Shown: positions 9,109 to 17,719, counted from the first letter of the stretch. The stretch is 64,000 nt of DNA from Arthrobacter sp. zg-Y844 (GCF_024385465.1 NZ_JANFLS010000005.1:124001-188000), one strand, 5' to 3'. Numbers and translations are program-made. The notes: generated by a model not told the origin, from the sequence alone.

Positions 9109-10262
9109 GAGAGCTCGGCTTTCTTCTGCGAACGGGCCAGCAGCAGCACGAAGACCGGGGCGCCGATAATGGCGGTGAGGATGCCGAGCGGAAGTTCGCT
9201 GCTGCTGATGGAACGGCTAAGGGTGTCGATGAGCATCAGGTAGGTACCACCCAAGAGCAACGACGCCGGCAGCAGGATCCGGTGGTCCGGTCCCACCCAG
9301 AGCCGGGCGAGGTGCGGAACCACGAGCCCCACCCAGCCGACGGCACCCGCCACGGCGACGGTGCCCGCAGTCATCAGGGCAACGGCACACAACAGCACCA
9401 CCCGGGAGCGCTGCGGGTTCACGCCCAGCGCGGCGGCGTCGTCGTCCCCCAGGGACATCACATTCAGGCGCCAGCGCAGGGCCAGGACTATCACCGCGCC
9501 GATGGCCACCGGGACTAGTGCGGTGAGCACCTTGTCATAGCTGGCCGCGGCGATGGAACCGAGCAGCCAGTGCACGATCGAGGGCAGTTCGGAGTACGGG
9601 TCGGCCAGGTAGGTCATGAAGGAGACCAGCGCGTTGAAGAACGCCGCCACCACAATTCCGCCCAGGACGATCATCAGCATGGCGTTGTCCCGTCCGCCCA
9701 GCCGGCCCAGCAGCAGGACGCCGGCGAGTGCGGCCAGTCCGAACCCGAAGGCACCGCCGACCATCCAGCCGCCGGACAGGCCGAGGGTGAGCACCAGTAC
9801 CCCGCCGAAGGACGCCCCGGCAGTGACGCCGATAATGTCCGGGCTGACCAGCGGATTGCGGAACAGCGCCTGCAGGCAGGCGCCGCCGAGCGAGAGCGCT
9901 CCGCCCACCAGGAAGGCCAGCAGCACGCGCGGCAGCCGTACATCCAGGACCACGGTGGCTTCCTGGTCGGTCCAGGTCCGGCGGAGCATCCCCTCGCCGC
10001 CGAAGAGTGCGGTGAGTTCGTTGAACAGGATGCGCAGGATTTCGTTCGGCGGCACCCAGTACCGGCCGGCGGCCATGGAAACCAGGGCCACCGCGCACAG
10101 GATCAGGACGCAGAGCGGCAGGATCAACCGGCGGCGGGCCGACGACGGCGGGGCACCGGCCGACGACGGCGATGTCGAGCCATCACGGGCAGATGCAGGT
10201 GCGCCGGAGCTATGCGGAGCCGCCATCTCAGCCGCGGAAGACGTCGTAGCCAACGCTGGCAC
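9105..10262 (-). CDS. FecCD-family iron/siderophore ABC permease
   Basis: 385 residues from GTG at 10262. An ATG at 10226, one base after the substrate-binding gene's stop, is an equally plausible start; neither has a strong ribosome site. A Ser/Ala/Pro-rich cytoplasmic head precedes about ten membrane segments. Family landmarks are RLPRVLLAFLVGGALSLGG, the Gly-rich loop NPLVSPDIIGVTAGASFGG (residues about 133-151) and GWVGLVVPHLARL. Family role: membrane channel for ferric-siderophore or cobalamin import. It is the middle gene of the operon. Confidence 0.93.
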   Translation of the reverse strand: MPALATTSSAAEMAAPHSSGAPASARDGSTSPSSAGAPPSSARRRLILPLCVLILCAVALVSMAAGRYWVPPNEILRILFNELTALFGGEGMLRRTWTDQEATVVLDVRLPRVLLAFLVGGALSLGGACLQALFRNPLVSPDIIGVTAGASFGGVLVLTLGLSGGWMVGGAFGFGLAALAGVLLLGRLGGRDNAMLMIVLGGIVVAAFFNALVSFMTYLADPYSELPSIVHWLLGSIAAASYDKVLTALVPVAIGAVIVLALRWRLNVMSLGDDDAAALGVNPQRSRVVLLCAVALMTAGTVAVAGAVGWVGLVVPHLARLWVGPDHRILLPASLLLGGTYLMLIDTLSRSISSSELPLGILTAIIGAPVFVLLLARSQKKAELS

Positions 10263-11376
10263 CGTTCAGGTCCAGCCGCAGTGCGGCATCAATCTGGGCT
10301 TCGCTCACTTCGTACCCGTAGAGGTACGCAATCTTTTCCTTCATGGCCGCGCGCAGGGGGTTGCTGGTGCGGCCGGGATGGAACACCTCGGCTGCCCACT
10401 GCCACATCAGCGGGGACTCGGCGCAGGGAACCTCCCAGCGGTACCCACCCAGCGGGGCCTTGTAGACCCGGCGGTTTTTCACGGCGGACACGGAGGCGAG
10501 GGAGGGATCCGCGTAGACCTCGGCCGGGGTGCGGGTATCGAAGCCGCCCAGCGTGATGACCTCGGGATCCCACTCGATCAGCTGCTCGGCGCTGACCACG
10601 TTCTCGGCGGAAAGGTTCTCTGCCGCCATATTCTGCCCGCCGGCCAGCTCCATCCAGTAGTGCATGTAGGAGGACTTGTTGGAGGCCGAATAGCCGTCGC
10701 CGGACTGGCCCAGGTGGACCACCCGCACGGGCGTGGAAACCGTGGTGAGTTCATCCTCCAGCCGGGCGATTTCGGCGTGCATCCAGTCCACGATTTCGGT
10801 GCCGCGCTCAGGCTTGCCGAGGATGGTGGCGAACAGGGACACCCAGGTTTCCAGGTATTCCTGCGTTCCGTAGAGCAGGCAGACCGTTTTGAAGCCGGCG
10901 TTTTCCAGCGGCTCCACAAGTCCGTCGCCCTGGTCCGCCCACTGGAACACAACGTCGGGCTCCAGTTTGGTGATGGTCTCGATGTTGGGGGTGAAGCTCG
11001 ACGGGGCGATGGTGGTGGTGGTTTTCGAATCGGGGAACATCTCGCCGAACAGGCCCTGCCGGTTGGCCTGCAGCGTGGATTCATTGATGCCCACGATCTT
11101 GGCGTACCCGCCGTCCACGGCAGCCAGCATGGAGGGAGAGGGAATGACGGTGGTGGCGATTTTCTGCACCGGCCCGTCGAAGGAAACCTCGACCCCGCGC
11201 ATATCAGTCACGGTGAAACCGCCGGATCCTGCTGCATTCCCTGCCGCCGCCACAGTGTCGCGGGTGGAGCAGGCCCCTAGCGCCAAGGCCAGGAAACCGA
11301 GCCCGGCTCCGCCCAGGATATTTCGGCGCGAGGGTCCGGTTTTGGGACCGGACGGGGAGATTTCGGGTGCAGTCAA
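10228..11376 (-). CDS. Tat-exported lipoprotein, siderophore/iron-binding protein of the ABC transporter
   Basis: About 382 residues from TTG at 11376, which has AGGA nine bases upstream. The frame is open to an ATG at 11430, but that would put the iron box at 11397-11415 inside the coding region, so TTG is preferred. The N-terminus has a twin-arginine SRRN motif, a hydrophobic stretch and the lipobox LALGAC. The rest is a BtuF/FecB-type fold with TDMRGVEVSFDGPVQKI at the start of the mature domain. Role: captures the iron chelate at the outer face of the membrane. First gene of the four-gene operon. Confidence 0.88.
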   Translation of the reverse strand: MTAPEISPSGPKTGPSRRNILGGAGLGFLALALGACSTRDTVAAAGNAAGSGGFTVTDMRGVEVSFDGPVQKIATTVIPSPSMLAAVDGGYAKIVGINESTLQANRQGLFGEMFPDSKTTTTIAPSSFTPNIETITKLEPDVVFQWADQGDGLVEPLENAGFKTVCLLYGTQEYLETWVSLFATILGKPERGTEIVDWMHAEIARLEDELTTVSTPVRVVHLGQSGDGYSASNKSSYMHYWMELAGGQNMAAENLSAENVVSAEQLIEWDPEVITLGGFDTRTPAEVYADPSLASVSAVKNRRVYKAPLGGYRWEVPCAESPLMWQWAAEVFHPGRTSNPLRAAMKEKIAYLYGYEVSEAQIDAALRLDLNGASVGYDVFRG

Positions 11377-11396
11377 GGACGTTCCTATCGCAGGCG

Positions 11397-11415
11397 AGAG
11401 GTAAGGATTACCTAA
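11397..11415 (-). promoter_or_regulatory. IdeR/DtxR-like iron box
   Basis: The 19 bases AGAGGTAAGGATTACCTAA match 14 of 19 positions of the DtxR/IdeR consensus TTAGGTTAGGCTAACCTAA. They contain a perfect inverted repeat AGGTAA-GGA-TTACCT (11399-11413). The site lies just upstream of the siderophore-uptake operon start, where iron-bound repressor would block transcription. A further ACCTAA half-site follows at 11422-11427. Confidence 0.75.
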
Positions 11416-11528
11416 GGGGACACCTAACATCTGACCACAGCCGAAGAGATTACATCACGTTTTTATGCCCTAATTGTAGTGTGAAATGCATCGCATTAAT
11501 TCCTAGGCGTCCTACCTTCCAGCGAGGC

Positions 11529-11534
11529 TAGGAT
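11529..11534 (+). promoter_or_regulatory. -10 hexamer of a putative leaderless promoter (marR)
   Basis: TAGGAT ends 7 nt before the ATG of the MarR gene and there is no ribosome-binding site between them. Confidence 0.55.
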
Positions 11535-11541
11535 TGGTCGA

Positions 11542-12066
11542 ATGGACACCCCGAAACAGCTCCCGGAGCAGGACGGCTACTGGTACGGCCCCGATCCGGA
11601 GCACCCAAAAGCCCGCGCCGTGCTGGATGCAGTGCGCAGCTACCGCGCCGCCGAGACCCTGGTCCGCCGTCGCACTCAGGATGCCATGGGGATGAACGAA
11701 AACGACCTTTTGGCCATGCGCTGCCTGATGCAGGCCCGGCAGGCCGGTGGAAGCCTCGGCCCCAAGGACCTGAGCCGGCTCCTTGGGATCTCTACCGCCT
11801 CCACCACTGCACTTATCGACCGGCTGGAACGCGGCGGATACGTCCGACGGCGTGCCCGGCCCAATGACCGCCGCGCCTGGGAGATTGTCCCCACCGACGC
11901 ATCGGACGCCGATGTTCGCCAGACCGTGGGTGATATGCACCAGCGCATGATGCAGGCCGCGGCAGAGCTGTCGCCGGAGGAAGCCGGGATTGTCATTTCC
12001 TTTATGGACCGCCTGCGTTCTGCGCTGGAGGAACCGAAGCCGGATCCGGGGAAGCCGCAGCACTGA
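11542..12066 (+). CDS. MarR-family transcriptional regulator
   Basis: 174 residues with a winged HTH: LGPKDLSRLLGISTASTTALIDRLERGGYVRRR, followed by the wing sequence PNDRRAW and flanking dimerisation helices. It is divergent from the siderophore-uptake operon, with the IdeR-like box in the shared intergenic region, so it could also influence that operon. The effector is unknown. The start is supported by TAGGAT seven bases upstream. Confidence 0.88.
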   Translation: MDTPKQLPEQDGYWYGPDPEHPKARAVLDAVRSYRAAETLVRRRTQDAMGMNENDLLAMRCLMQARQAGGSLGPKDLSRLLGISTASTTALIDRLERGGYVRRRARPNDRRAWEIVPTDASDADVRQTVGDMHQRMMQAAAELSPEEAGIVISFMDRLRSALEEPKPDPGKPQH

Positions 12067-12188
12067 TCCCGCCCGGGATTTGTCGTCGCACCGGGAATCC
12101 AGACCCGAAAGCTGGACTCAACTGCGCACCCATCCTATCGTTAGCCGGATTAGTAAATAGACAAGCTAGCTAATACTCCGGGGGCGGC

Positions 12189-13073
12189 ATGGACAGGTAT
12201 CCAGCATCAAGAACCGCAGCATCCCCTGTTTCCGACGCCTCGGGCTTTAGCGCCCACGTGCTCATCGGCGGCCGGTTCTGCCTGGACGAACCTATCGGGC
12301 GGGGCACTGCCGGCTACGTCTGGCGGGCTACCGATCTGGCGTCCCTGGAGAAGGTGGCGGTAAAGATCTTTTCCGCGCCGCTTGGGCACAGGCCGGAGGG
12401 GCATGAAGCCATCCGGGAAGCGGCCGCGCTGCGGGCCGTCGAGAATCCGCACGTGGTTCGGATGATTTCCACGGGCACCATCAGCCACCCCGGCACCGGC
12501 GTGCAGACGCCGTACCTGGTCCTGGAACTGGTGCAGGGCACCGACCTCCGGCAGAACCTCTCCGGCGGGCTGCCGCCCAGCGACGCTGCGCGGCTCGGCG
12601 TCGAGCTCGCCGCCGGACTTGGCGGCGTGCATGCTGCGGGGTACATCCACCGGGACGTGAAGCCCTCGAACATCCTGGTGGATCCGGCAACCGGCCACGC
12701 CAAAATCACTGATCTGGGCATCGCCGTCAGCAGCCAGGGGGTCGGGGATAAGGAACCGTCCTACGGGAGCCTGCCCTACATGAGTCCCGAGCAGGTGCGG
12801 CGCGCACCCCTGACCTCCGCCACGGATATTTACTCGCTGGGACTTGTCCTGCTCGAATGCCTGACGGGGGTCCGCACCTTCGACCTGCCGCAGGTCGAAT
12901 CCATGGTGGCCCGGACGGTCCGCGGACCGGTGATCCCGCCCGCACTCCCCGCCGGATGGCGGTCGCTGCTGTCCGCCATGACCTCGCTCTCGCCGCGCGA
13001 ACGCCCCAGCGCAGAGCAGTGCCGGGTGGAGCTGGCCTCCCTGCAGCAGCACGCACACGCCGCCGCGGCCTGA
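12189..13073 (+). CDS. Soluble eukaryotic-type Ser/Thr protein kinase
   Basis: 294 residues, almost only a kinase domain. It has the Gly loop IGRGTAGYVW, catalytic lysine VAVKIF, HRDVKPSNIL catalytic loop, a DLG in place of the usual DFG (ITDLGIAVS), and the SLPYMSPEQV segment. There is no transmembrane helix, PASTA or other sensor domain, unlike PknB. It is short for the family, and regulation may come through partner proteins. It stands alone, with no cognate phosphatase nearby. The GGGGGCGG stretch before the ATG is a weak ribosome site. Confidence 0.9.
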   Translation: MDRYPASRTAASPVSDASGFSAHVLIGGRFCLDEPIGRGTAGYVWRATDLASLEKVAVKIFSAPLGHRPEGHEAIREAAALRAVENPHVVRMISTGTISHPGTGVQTPYLVLELVQGTDLRQNLSGGLPPSDAARLGVELAAGLGGVHAAGYIHRDVKPSNILVDPATGHAKITDLGIAVSSQGVGDKEPSYGSLPYMSPEQVRRAPLTSATDIYSLGLVLLECLTGVRTFDLPQVESMVARTVRGPVIPPALPAGWRSLLSAMTSLSPRERPSAEQCRVELASLQQHAHAAAA

Positions 13074-13104
13074 ACCCGGGCAACCGCACGGACGCGGCCG
13101 GCAG

Positions 13105-14667
13105 CTAGGGCAGCTTGCCGGCCATCCGTTCGCGCATCTGGCCGCTGGCCTCATTCAGTCCGGTGATCCGCACCTCGGTTCCGCGCCGCCGGTACTTCTC
13201 CGTCACGGCGTCGAGCGCAGCCACGGTTGACGCGTCCCAGACGTGGGAGCCACTCAGGTCAATGACCACATTCGCCGGATCCAGGACGTACTCGAACTGG
13301 GAATACAAATCATTCGAGGAAGCGAAGAACAGCTCGCCGTTCACCGTATAGACGGCGGTGGCATCGGCGTCGTTCCCGGTGACCGTACGATCCACGGTGA
13401 CGAAGTGCGCCACCCGGCGCGCGAACAGCACCATGGCCACCAGCACCCCGACGCCGACGCCGCTGGCCAGGTTGTGGGTCCAGACGGTCACGGCCACGGT
13501 GGCCAGCATGACCGCGGTTTCACTCTTGGGCATCATCTTCAGCGTGGACGGGCGGATGCTGTGCCAGTCGAAGCTGGTGACCGCCACGAAGATCATCACG
13601 GCCACCAGGGCTGCCATCGGAATCAGGGCCACAACGTCTCCGAGGACAACCACCAGGAGGAGCAGGAATACCCCGGCCAGGAACGTGGAAATCCGGGTTC
13701 GGGCACCGGAGCCCTTCACATTGATCATGGTCTGGCCGATCATCGCGCATCCGCCCATGCCGCCGAAGAATCCGGTGATGAGGTTGGCTGCACCCTGGCC
13801 CCAGGCTTCGCGGGTCTTGTTGGAGCGGGTGTCGGTGACGTCATCCACCAGCTTGGCCGTCATCAGCGATTCCAGCAGCCCCACAAATGCCACGGCCAGT
13901 GCGTAGGGGAAGACCACCTGCAGGGTGTCGAGGCTGAAGGGCACATCGGGCAGCAGCAGCGACGGCAGGCTGTCCGGCAGTTCGCCTTTGTCCCCGACGG
14001 TCGGGACGGAAAGGGACGCGAACACCGTGATGGCCGTGAGGACCACGATGGCCACCAACGACGCCGGCACCGCAACCGTGAGCCGGGGCAGGCCGAAGAC
14101 GATCAACAGCCCAAGCGCCACGAGCGGATAGACAAGCCAGGGCACCCCCAGCAGTTCGGGCACCTGGGCAATGAAGATCAGGATGGCCAGTGCATTGACG
14201 AAGCCGACCATCACCTGGCGCGGAATGAAGCGCAGGAGTTTCGCCACGCCAAGCAGTGCCAGCAGCACCTGGAAAACCCCGGCCAGCAGCACGGCGGCAA
14301 TCATGTACTCCACGCCGTGGGAGGCCACCAGCGGTGCAATCACCAGGGCCACAGCGCCGGTGGCGGCGGAAATCATGGCCGGACGGCCGCCGAGGAACGC
14401 GATGGAGACAGCCATCGTGAAGGCCGAAAACAGGCCGATCCTCGGGTCCACCCCGGCAATGACCGAGAAGGCCAGGGCCTCGGGGATGAGCGCAAGGGCC
14501 ACCACCAGTCCGGCCAGGACCTCCGTCTTGAGCAGTTTCGGCGAACGTTGCGTACGCATGACCGACTGGCGCTCTTCCGGCGTCAGGGCCGGCGTCGTCG
14601 TTGGAGGCGGCGCTGTCCGCGTCGGCTCCTTCTGGTCAACAGGAGGAAGAACTGGTTCGGTGGCCAC
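13105..14667 (-). CDS. SulP-family inorganic anion transporter with STAS domain
   Basis: About 520 residues from GTG 14667 (GGAG just upstream). The frame is open to 14874, which would overlap the divergent pseudouridine synthase; ATG 14559 is an alternative. Landmarks: EVLAGLVVALALIPEALAFSVIAGVDP at the first membrane segments, GFFGGMGGCAMIGQTMIN in the middle, ten to twelve hydrophobic spans, and a C-terminal STAS domain (DPANVVIDLSGSHVWDASTVAALD). Family role: transport of sulfate, bicarbonate or similar anions. The substrate cannot be read; SulP proteins of this shorter type are often bicarbonate transporters. Confidence 0.9.
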   Translation of the reverse strand: MATEPVLPPVDQKEPTRTAPPPTTTPALTPEERQSVMRTQRSPKLLKTEVLAGLVVALALIPEALAFSVIAGVDPRIGLFSAFTMAVSIAFLGGRPAMISAATGAVALVIAPLVASHGVEYMIAAVLLAGVFQVLLALLGVAKLLRFIPRQVMVGFVNALAILIFIAQVPELLGVPWLVYPLVALGLLIVFGLPRLTVAVPASLVAIVVLTAITVFASLSVPTVGDKGELPDSLPSLLLPDVPFSLDTLQVVFPYALAVAFVGLLESLMTAKLVDDVTDTRSNKTREAWGQGAANLITGFFGGMGGCAMIGQTMINVKGSGARTRISTFLAGVFLLLLVVVLGDVVALIPMAALVAVMIFVAVTSFDWHSIRPSTLKMMPKSETAVMLATVAVTVWTHNLASGVGVGVLVAMVLFARRVAHFVTVDRTVTGNDADATAVYTVNGELFFASSNDLYSQFEYVLDPANVVIDLSGSHVWDASTVAALDAVTEKYRRRGTEVRITGLNEASGQMRERMAGKLP

Positions 14668-14776
14668 CGGGCTCCGTTTCGGATGGGGTTTCTGCGGCAG
14701 GATCTGCCTGGATTGCGAGGAGGGCGGGCCTGTTCTACCCAGAACAGCCAAGCCCAATTTAAGCCCGCACGCGCGA

Positions 14777-14782
14777 TATCCT
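14777..14782 (+). promoter_or_regulatory. -10 hexamer of a putative leaderless promoter (pseudouridine synthase)
   Basis: TATCCT ends 6 nt before GTG 14789, favouring that GTG over the ATG that directly follows it. Confidence 0.5.
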
Positions 14783-14788
14783 GAAACC

Positions 14789-15697
14789 GTGATGCAGTCC
14801 CCGCTTCCCGTGCGCAACGGAGTCAACGCCACCCGCCTGCGCCTTCCCGGTGAAGGACCGTGGGACACCGCCATGGACTACGTGCTTGAACGGTTCGGCC
14901 ATGTGGATCCGGACGGAATCATAGAGCGGTTCGAACGCGGTGAAGTAGTGGGCCTGGGCGGCATTCCGCTGACCGCGGCCACTCCCCTGACCGAGCACAC
15001 CTTCATCTGGTACTACCGCGAGCTTCCGCCCGAAGAGCGGATCCCGGTGGAGATCGGCATCCTGCACCAGGATGAGGACCTGCTTGTGGTGGACAAGCCG
15101 CATTTCCTGCCGACGACGCCGGGCGGCATGTACGTGGCCGAGTCGGCCCTGGTGCGGCTGCGGGTCCAATTGGGGATTCCGGACCTGATTCCCATGCACC
15201 GCCTGGACCGCATGACCGCCGGCGTGCTGCTGTTCTCCACCAACCCCGAGACCCGGGGCAAGTACCAGACCCTCTTCGAGAAGCGCCGGATCAGCAAGGA
15301 GTACGAAGCGGTGGCTCCGGTGCGGGAGGACCTCGACCTGCCGCGGATTGTCCGCAGCCGGATGATCAAATCCCGCACCTACCTGCTGGCCCAGGAGGTC
15401 GAGGGCGAACCCAATGCGGAGACCCGGATCGAGCTGATGGAGACCAGCGGCGGGCTGGGCCGGTACCGGCTGCTGCCGCATACGGGGAAGACCCATCAGC
15501 TGCGGGTGCACATGGCATCGCAGGGCATCGGCATCCTGAATGATTCGTTCTACCCGGAGCTGCTGCCCCAGGCGCCGGACGACTATTCCCGGCCGCTGCA
15601 GCTGCTGGCGCGGTCCGTGCAGTTCACCGATCCGCTGACCCGCCTGCCGGTGGAGTACCGCAGCCGGCTTTCCTTGGACGCTTTCCCCGGCGCCTAG
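14789..15697 (+). CDS. RluA-family RNA pseudouridine synthase
   Basis: 302 residues. The signature HRLDRMTAGVLLFS contains the catalytic Asp of the RluA family, preceded by the typical DEDLLVVDKPHFLPTTPGG. Later conserved blocks are KEYEAV and LLPHTGKTHQLRVHMA. The N-terminal part is not a clear S4 domain but resembles one (GEVVGLGGIPLT). Family role: isomerises uridine to pseudouridine in rRNA or tRNA. The RNA target is not predictable here. Confidence 0.92.
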   Translation: MMQSPLPVRNGVNATRLRLPGEGPWDTAMDYVLERFGHVDPDGIIERFERGEVVGLGGIPLTAATPLTEHTFIWYYRELPPEERIPVEIGILHQDEDLLVVDKPHFLPTTPGGMYVAESALVRLRVQLGIPDLIPMHRLDRMTAGVLLFSTNPETRGKYQTLFEKRRISKEYEAVAPVREDLDLPRIVRSRMIKSRTYLLAQEVEGEPNAETRIELMETSGGLGRYRLLPHTGKTHQLRVHMASQGIGILNDSFYPELLPQAPDDYSRPLQLLARSVQFTDPLTRLPVEYRSRLSLDAFPGA

Positions 15698-15722
15698 GGC
15701 CGTCCTTTTACAGCAGGTCCTC

Positions 15723-16028
15723 CTACAACACCGTCCAGCGTCCGCGCATCCGCCGGAGCACACGCAGGTCCTGCCCGTTCGCTACTTCTTCCACTGCGGC
15801 ACGCATGTTGATGGCGGCGCGGCGGGCCCGTGAGTTTTCCACGGACCATTCATCGTCCGGGACGGTGAAACGCAGCGTGATCCGCGGAACCCCGGAGACG
15901 ATATCCAGCTGGTTTGCCTCCACGTGGTGGGCGGCCCCCAGGGCGGCGACGGCCGTTTCCATGACGGCCTCGGGCGGATTGCCCGGCTTCAGTCCGAGAA
16001 TATTCAACTGGACGCGGAAAGAAGGCAT
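15723..16028 (-). CDS. Conserved small protein, unknown function
   Basis: 101 residues, soluble, mixed alpha/beta. It begins with the strand-like FRVQLNILGLKPGN and contains repeated VxAL/VxAxQLDIVSG patterns and a basic C-terminal end, RVLRRMRGRW. No recognised domain. TAGGCT ends exactly 6 nt before the ATG, which supports both the start and transcription. Confidence 0.7.
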   Translation of the reverse strand: MPSFRVQLNILGLKPGNPPEAVMETAVAALGAAHHVEANQLDIVSGVPRITLRFTVPDDEWSVENSRARRAAINMRAAVEEVANGQDLRVLRRMRGRWTVL

Positions 16029-16034
16029 GGATCC

Positions 16035-16040
16035 AGCCTA
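16035..16040 (-). promoter_or_regulatory. -10 hexamer of a putative leaderless promoter (101-residue protein)
   Basis: On the minus strand TAGGCT is followed by GGATCC and then the ATG at 16028. Confidence 0.55.
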
Positions 16041-16202
16041 GTGCGGATGCCGGGGGTGCCTGCGACGCCGTCCATCACCGGACCAGCACCCCGTCCGTTA
16101 CGGGCAGGAGCCGGGCACAGGCATGGGGCCCGGCGGGCAGTCCGTAGACCACTATCGCCGGACCCCATGAACGTTTGCGCGGTTGGCTAGGGCGTCGTCG
16201 GC

Positions 16203-16649
16203 TTAGACATCGTCCGGGTTGAAATCGGCAAGCGGGTCGCCGCCGCGGTGTGCGGGGTCATCGCTGGCGTCTTCGTCGCCTACCGTCGGATCGCCGAAGT
16301 CGACGTCATTGGCGGCCTCGCCGATGGTCGGTGCTTCCGGCGGAATCTGCGTGTCCCCGTTCAGGAAGCGCTCTTCGGCGGTCTCGTCGCGGAGGGTCTG
16401 ATCGGAGAGCTCACCGGGTTCGTTCAGCGGTGCTTCCTCGCGGATCAGCGGGTCTTCCTGCCAGTTGTCCGGGTTGTCTTCTGCTGCTCCGGGGTACGTG
16501 AGGTCTTCAGCGTCCACCAGCTCATCCTGCTCCAGCAGCTCGTCTTCGGACACCACCGTCAGCTCGTCCGGAGTGGCCACAGCGGCGACGTCGTCGGCGA
16601 GAACCGGATCGTCGCCCAGCTCGGGATCGGGAATGCTCTGCTCGGTCAT
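16203..16649 (-). CDS. Highly acidic, probably disordered protein
   Basis: 148 residues, dominated by Asp, Glu and Pro with few hydrophobic or basic residues and no Cys. No domain is visible. AAAGG lies upstream of the ATG. Similar acidic, low-complexity proteins are common and poorly described in Arthrobacter-like genomes; a shorter one lies at 26701-26910. It is the last gene before a 1-kb repeat block. Confidence 0.65.
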   Translation of the reverse strand: MTEQSIPDPELGDDPVLADDVAAVATPDELTVVSEDELLEQDELVDAEDLTYPGAAEDNPDNWQEDPLIREEAPLNEPGELSDQTLRDETAEERFLNGDTQIPPEAPTIGEAANDVDFGDPTVGDEDASDDPAHRGGDPLADFNPDDV

Positions 16650-16882
16650 AAACCATGCCTTTCACGTCCGGTGAACCGGGCCGCTGTTCCTGCGGCCCAT
16701 TTAGTAAGCCTACTGATCCTGAGGGCGGCATGCCACCCGACCGTTCCGCCGGGCAGCAAATGGTGCCCGGCCGTCAGCGCCAAGTGCAGGCCTCGAAACC
16801 GTGGAAATCAACACTCTGGCCTGGTTCTGTCCCGGCCAGCTAGCTCCCTCTGCGCCGGGCCGGGCAACCACCCGGGGTGGGA

Positions 16883-16920
16883 GGGGGAAACCCTGCGGTT
16901 TGGGGGAAACCCTGCGGTTT
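16883..16920. repeat. Perfect tandem duplication of a 19-bp hairpin unit
   Basis: GGGGGAAACCCTGCGGTTT occurs at 16883-16901 and again at 16902-16920 without change. Each unit contains the inverted repeat AAACC-CTGC-GGTTT. Confidence 0.9.
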
Positions 16921-16980
16921 GTGGCAATCCCTGCGCCGCGCGAAGCGGGGAACCCGACAAACCCAAGGGATTCGGACAAA
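16906..16980. repeat. Dispersed direct repeat, copy 1
   Basis: Aligns with 17385-17459 at a constant offset of 479 bp through most of its length. The shared core includes GTGGCAATCCCTGCGCCGCG and GCGGGGAACCCGACAA. Differences are scattered substitutions, so it is an older duplication. Confidence 0.85.
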
Positions 16981-17384
16981 TCGTAGGGAAACGCCCGGAA
17001 ACGGCCTGCGGCAAAGGCACTTCGGCACGCAGGACTGGGGCCCCTGCTTCCCGGGCAAGCCTTTCGGCCAGCGGCCGCGCGATTTCCGCCTGGTTTGGGA
17101 ATTTGCTGCCGGTTTGGGAAAACGCTCCGCTGCGCAGCGGCAGGGATTTCCCAATCCGGCAGGTTTTCCCATAACGGAGCAAAACCGGATCGCTTCGGAG
17201 CGACCTTACGGGCCAAACACCCGAGTTAACCGGTTCAGCGTTCGGCCCGGCTCCTTTCAGCCCTCCCGCGTCCACCGGGGCAGGGTTAGCCGCGACGGCT
17301 TCCCGCGGACGGCGACGCGCCATGTCGAAGCGCACTCGCCGGAAGGCGGCACGCCGGGGCTCCGAAGCGACCACCCCGCAGGCG

Positions 17385-17459
17385 GAAACCCTGCAGTTTG
17401 TGGCAATCCCTGCGCCGCGCAACGCGGGGAACCCGACAATCCGAAGGGATCTGCACAAA
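17385..17459. repeat. Dispersed direct repeat, copy 2
   Basis: Second copy of the 16906-16980 element. It has GCAG for GCGG in the small hairpin and AACGCGGGG for GAAGCGGGG. Confidence 0.85.
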
Positions 17460-17488
17460 CCGAAGCGTCTGGAGGAAGGCGGCACGCC

Positions 17489-17589
17489 GGGGCTCCGCTG
17501 CTGCCTGCACCAACCGGGGCTCCCGAGGGGCCTGCACCAACCGGGGCTCCGCTGCTGCCTGCACCAACCGGGGCTCCGGAGGGGCCTGG
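17489..17589. repeat. 27-bp tandem array with an alternating (54-bp) higher-order pattern
   Basis: Units start at 17489, 17516, 17543 and 17570 (last partial), each opening with GGGGCTCC. Units 1 and 3 carry GCTGCTG and units 2 and 4 carry (C/G)GAGGGG at the same place, so the array alternates A-B-A-B. Contiguous tandem units without spacers exclude CRISPR. Confidence 0.9.
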
Positions 17590-17605
17590 ATAAGGCGGCT
17601 TTAAT

Positions 17606-17635
17606 ATTTCCCGCGAGCTCTGCGAGCGCGGAAAT
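17606..17635. terminator. Strong inverted repeat downstream of the acyl-CoA dehydrogenase gene
   Basis: ATTTCCCGCGAGCTC on one side pairs with GAGCGCGGAAAT on the other, flanked by A/T runs. It lies about 85 bp beyond the stop of the minus-strand gene. It lacks a clean U-tract, so function as a terminator is possible but not certain. Confidence 0.45.
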
Positions 17636-17719
17636 TTCGTTGCCGCCGTTCCAGGCCCCACAGGGGCCCGCCCGCAGGGCCCCCAGCAGACCCCACCCCG
17701 CAGGATCCAGCGAAGACCC

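Larger units (their letters stand above)
16650..17719. repeat. Gene-free repeat-rich block of about 1.07 kb
   Basis: No credible gene: the open frames here have repeat-driven composition and no recognisable protein. The block holds two tandem 19-bp units (16883-16920), a dispersed direct repeat of about 75 bp (16906-16980 and 17385-17459), a duplicated 24-bp segment (17340-17363 and 17474-17497), a 27-bp tandem array (17489-17589) and several inverted repeats. It lies between convergently read-out ends, with 16203-16649 leaving to the left and the acyl-CoA dehydrogenase entering from the right. Confidence 0.75.

Noticed and set aside
11377-11430. ATG 11430 as start of the iron-binding lipoprotein
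   Set aside because: It would place the IdeR-like box inside the gene and add 18 residues before the Tat signal; TTG 11376 has AGGA upstream.
13243-14784. Plus-strand open frame opposite the SulP gene
   Set aside because: Low-complexity His/Gly/Asp product; SulP with its STAS domain on the other strand explains the region.
17489-17589. Tandem repeats considered as a CRISPR array
   Set aside because: Units are contiguous with no unique spacers, and no cas genes are nearby.
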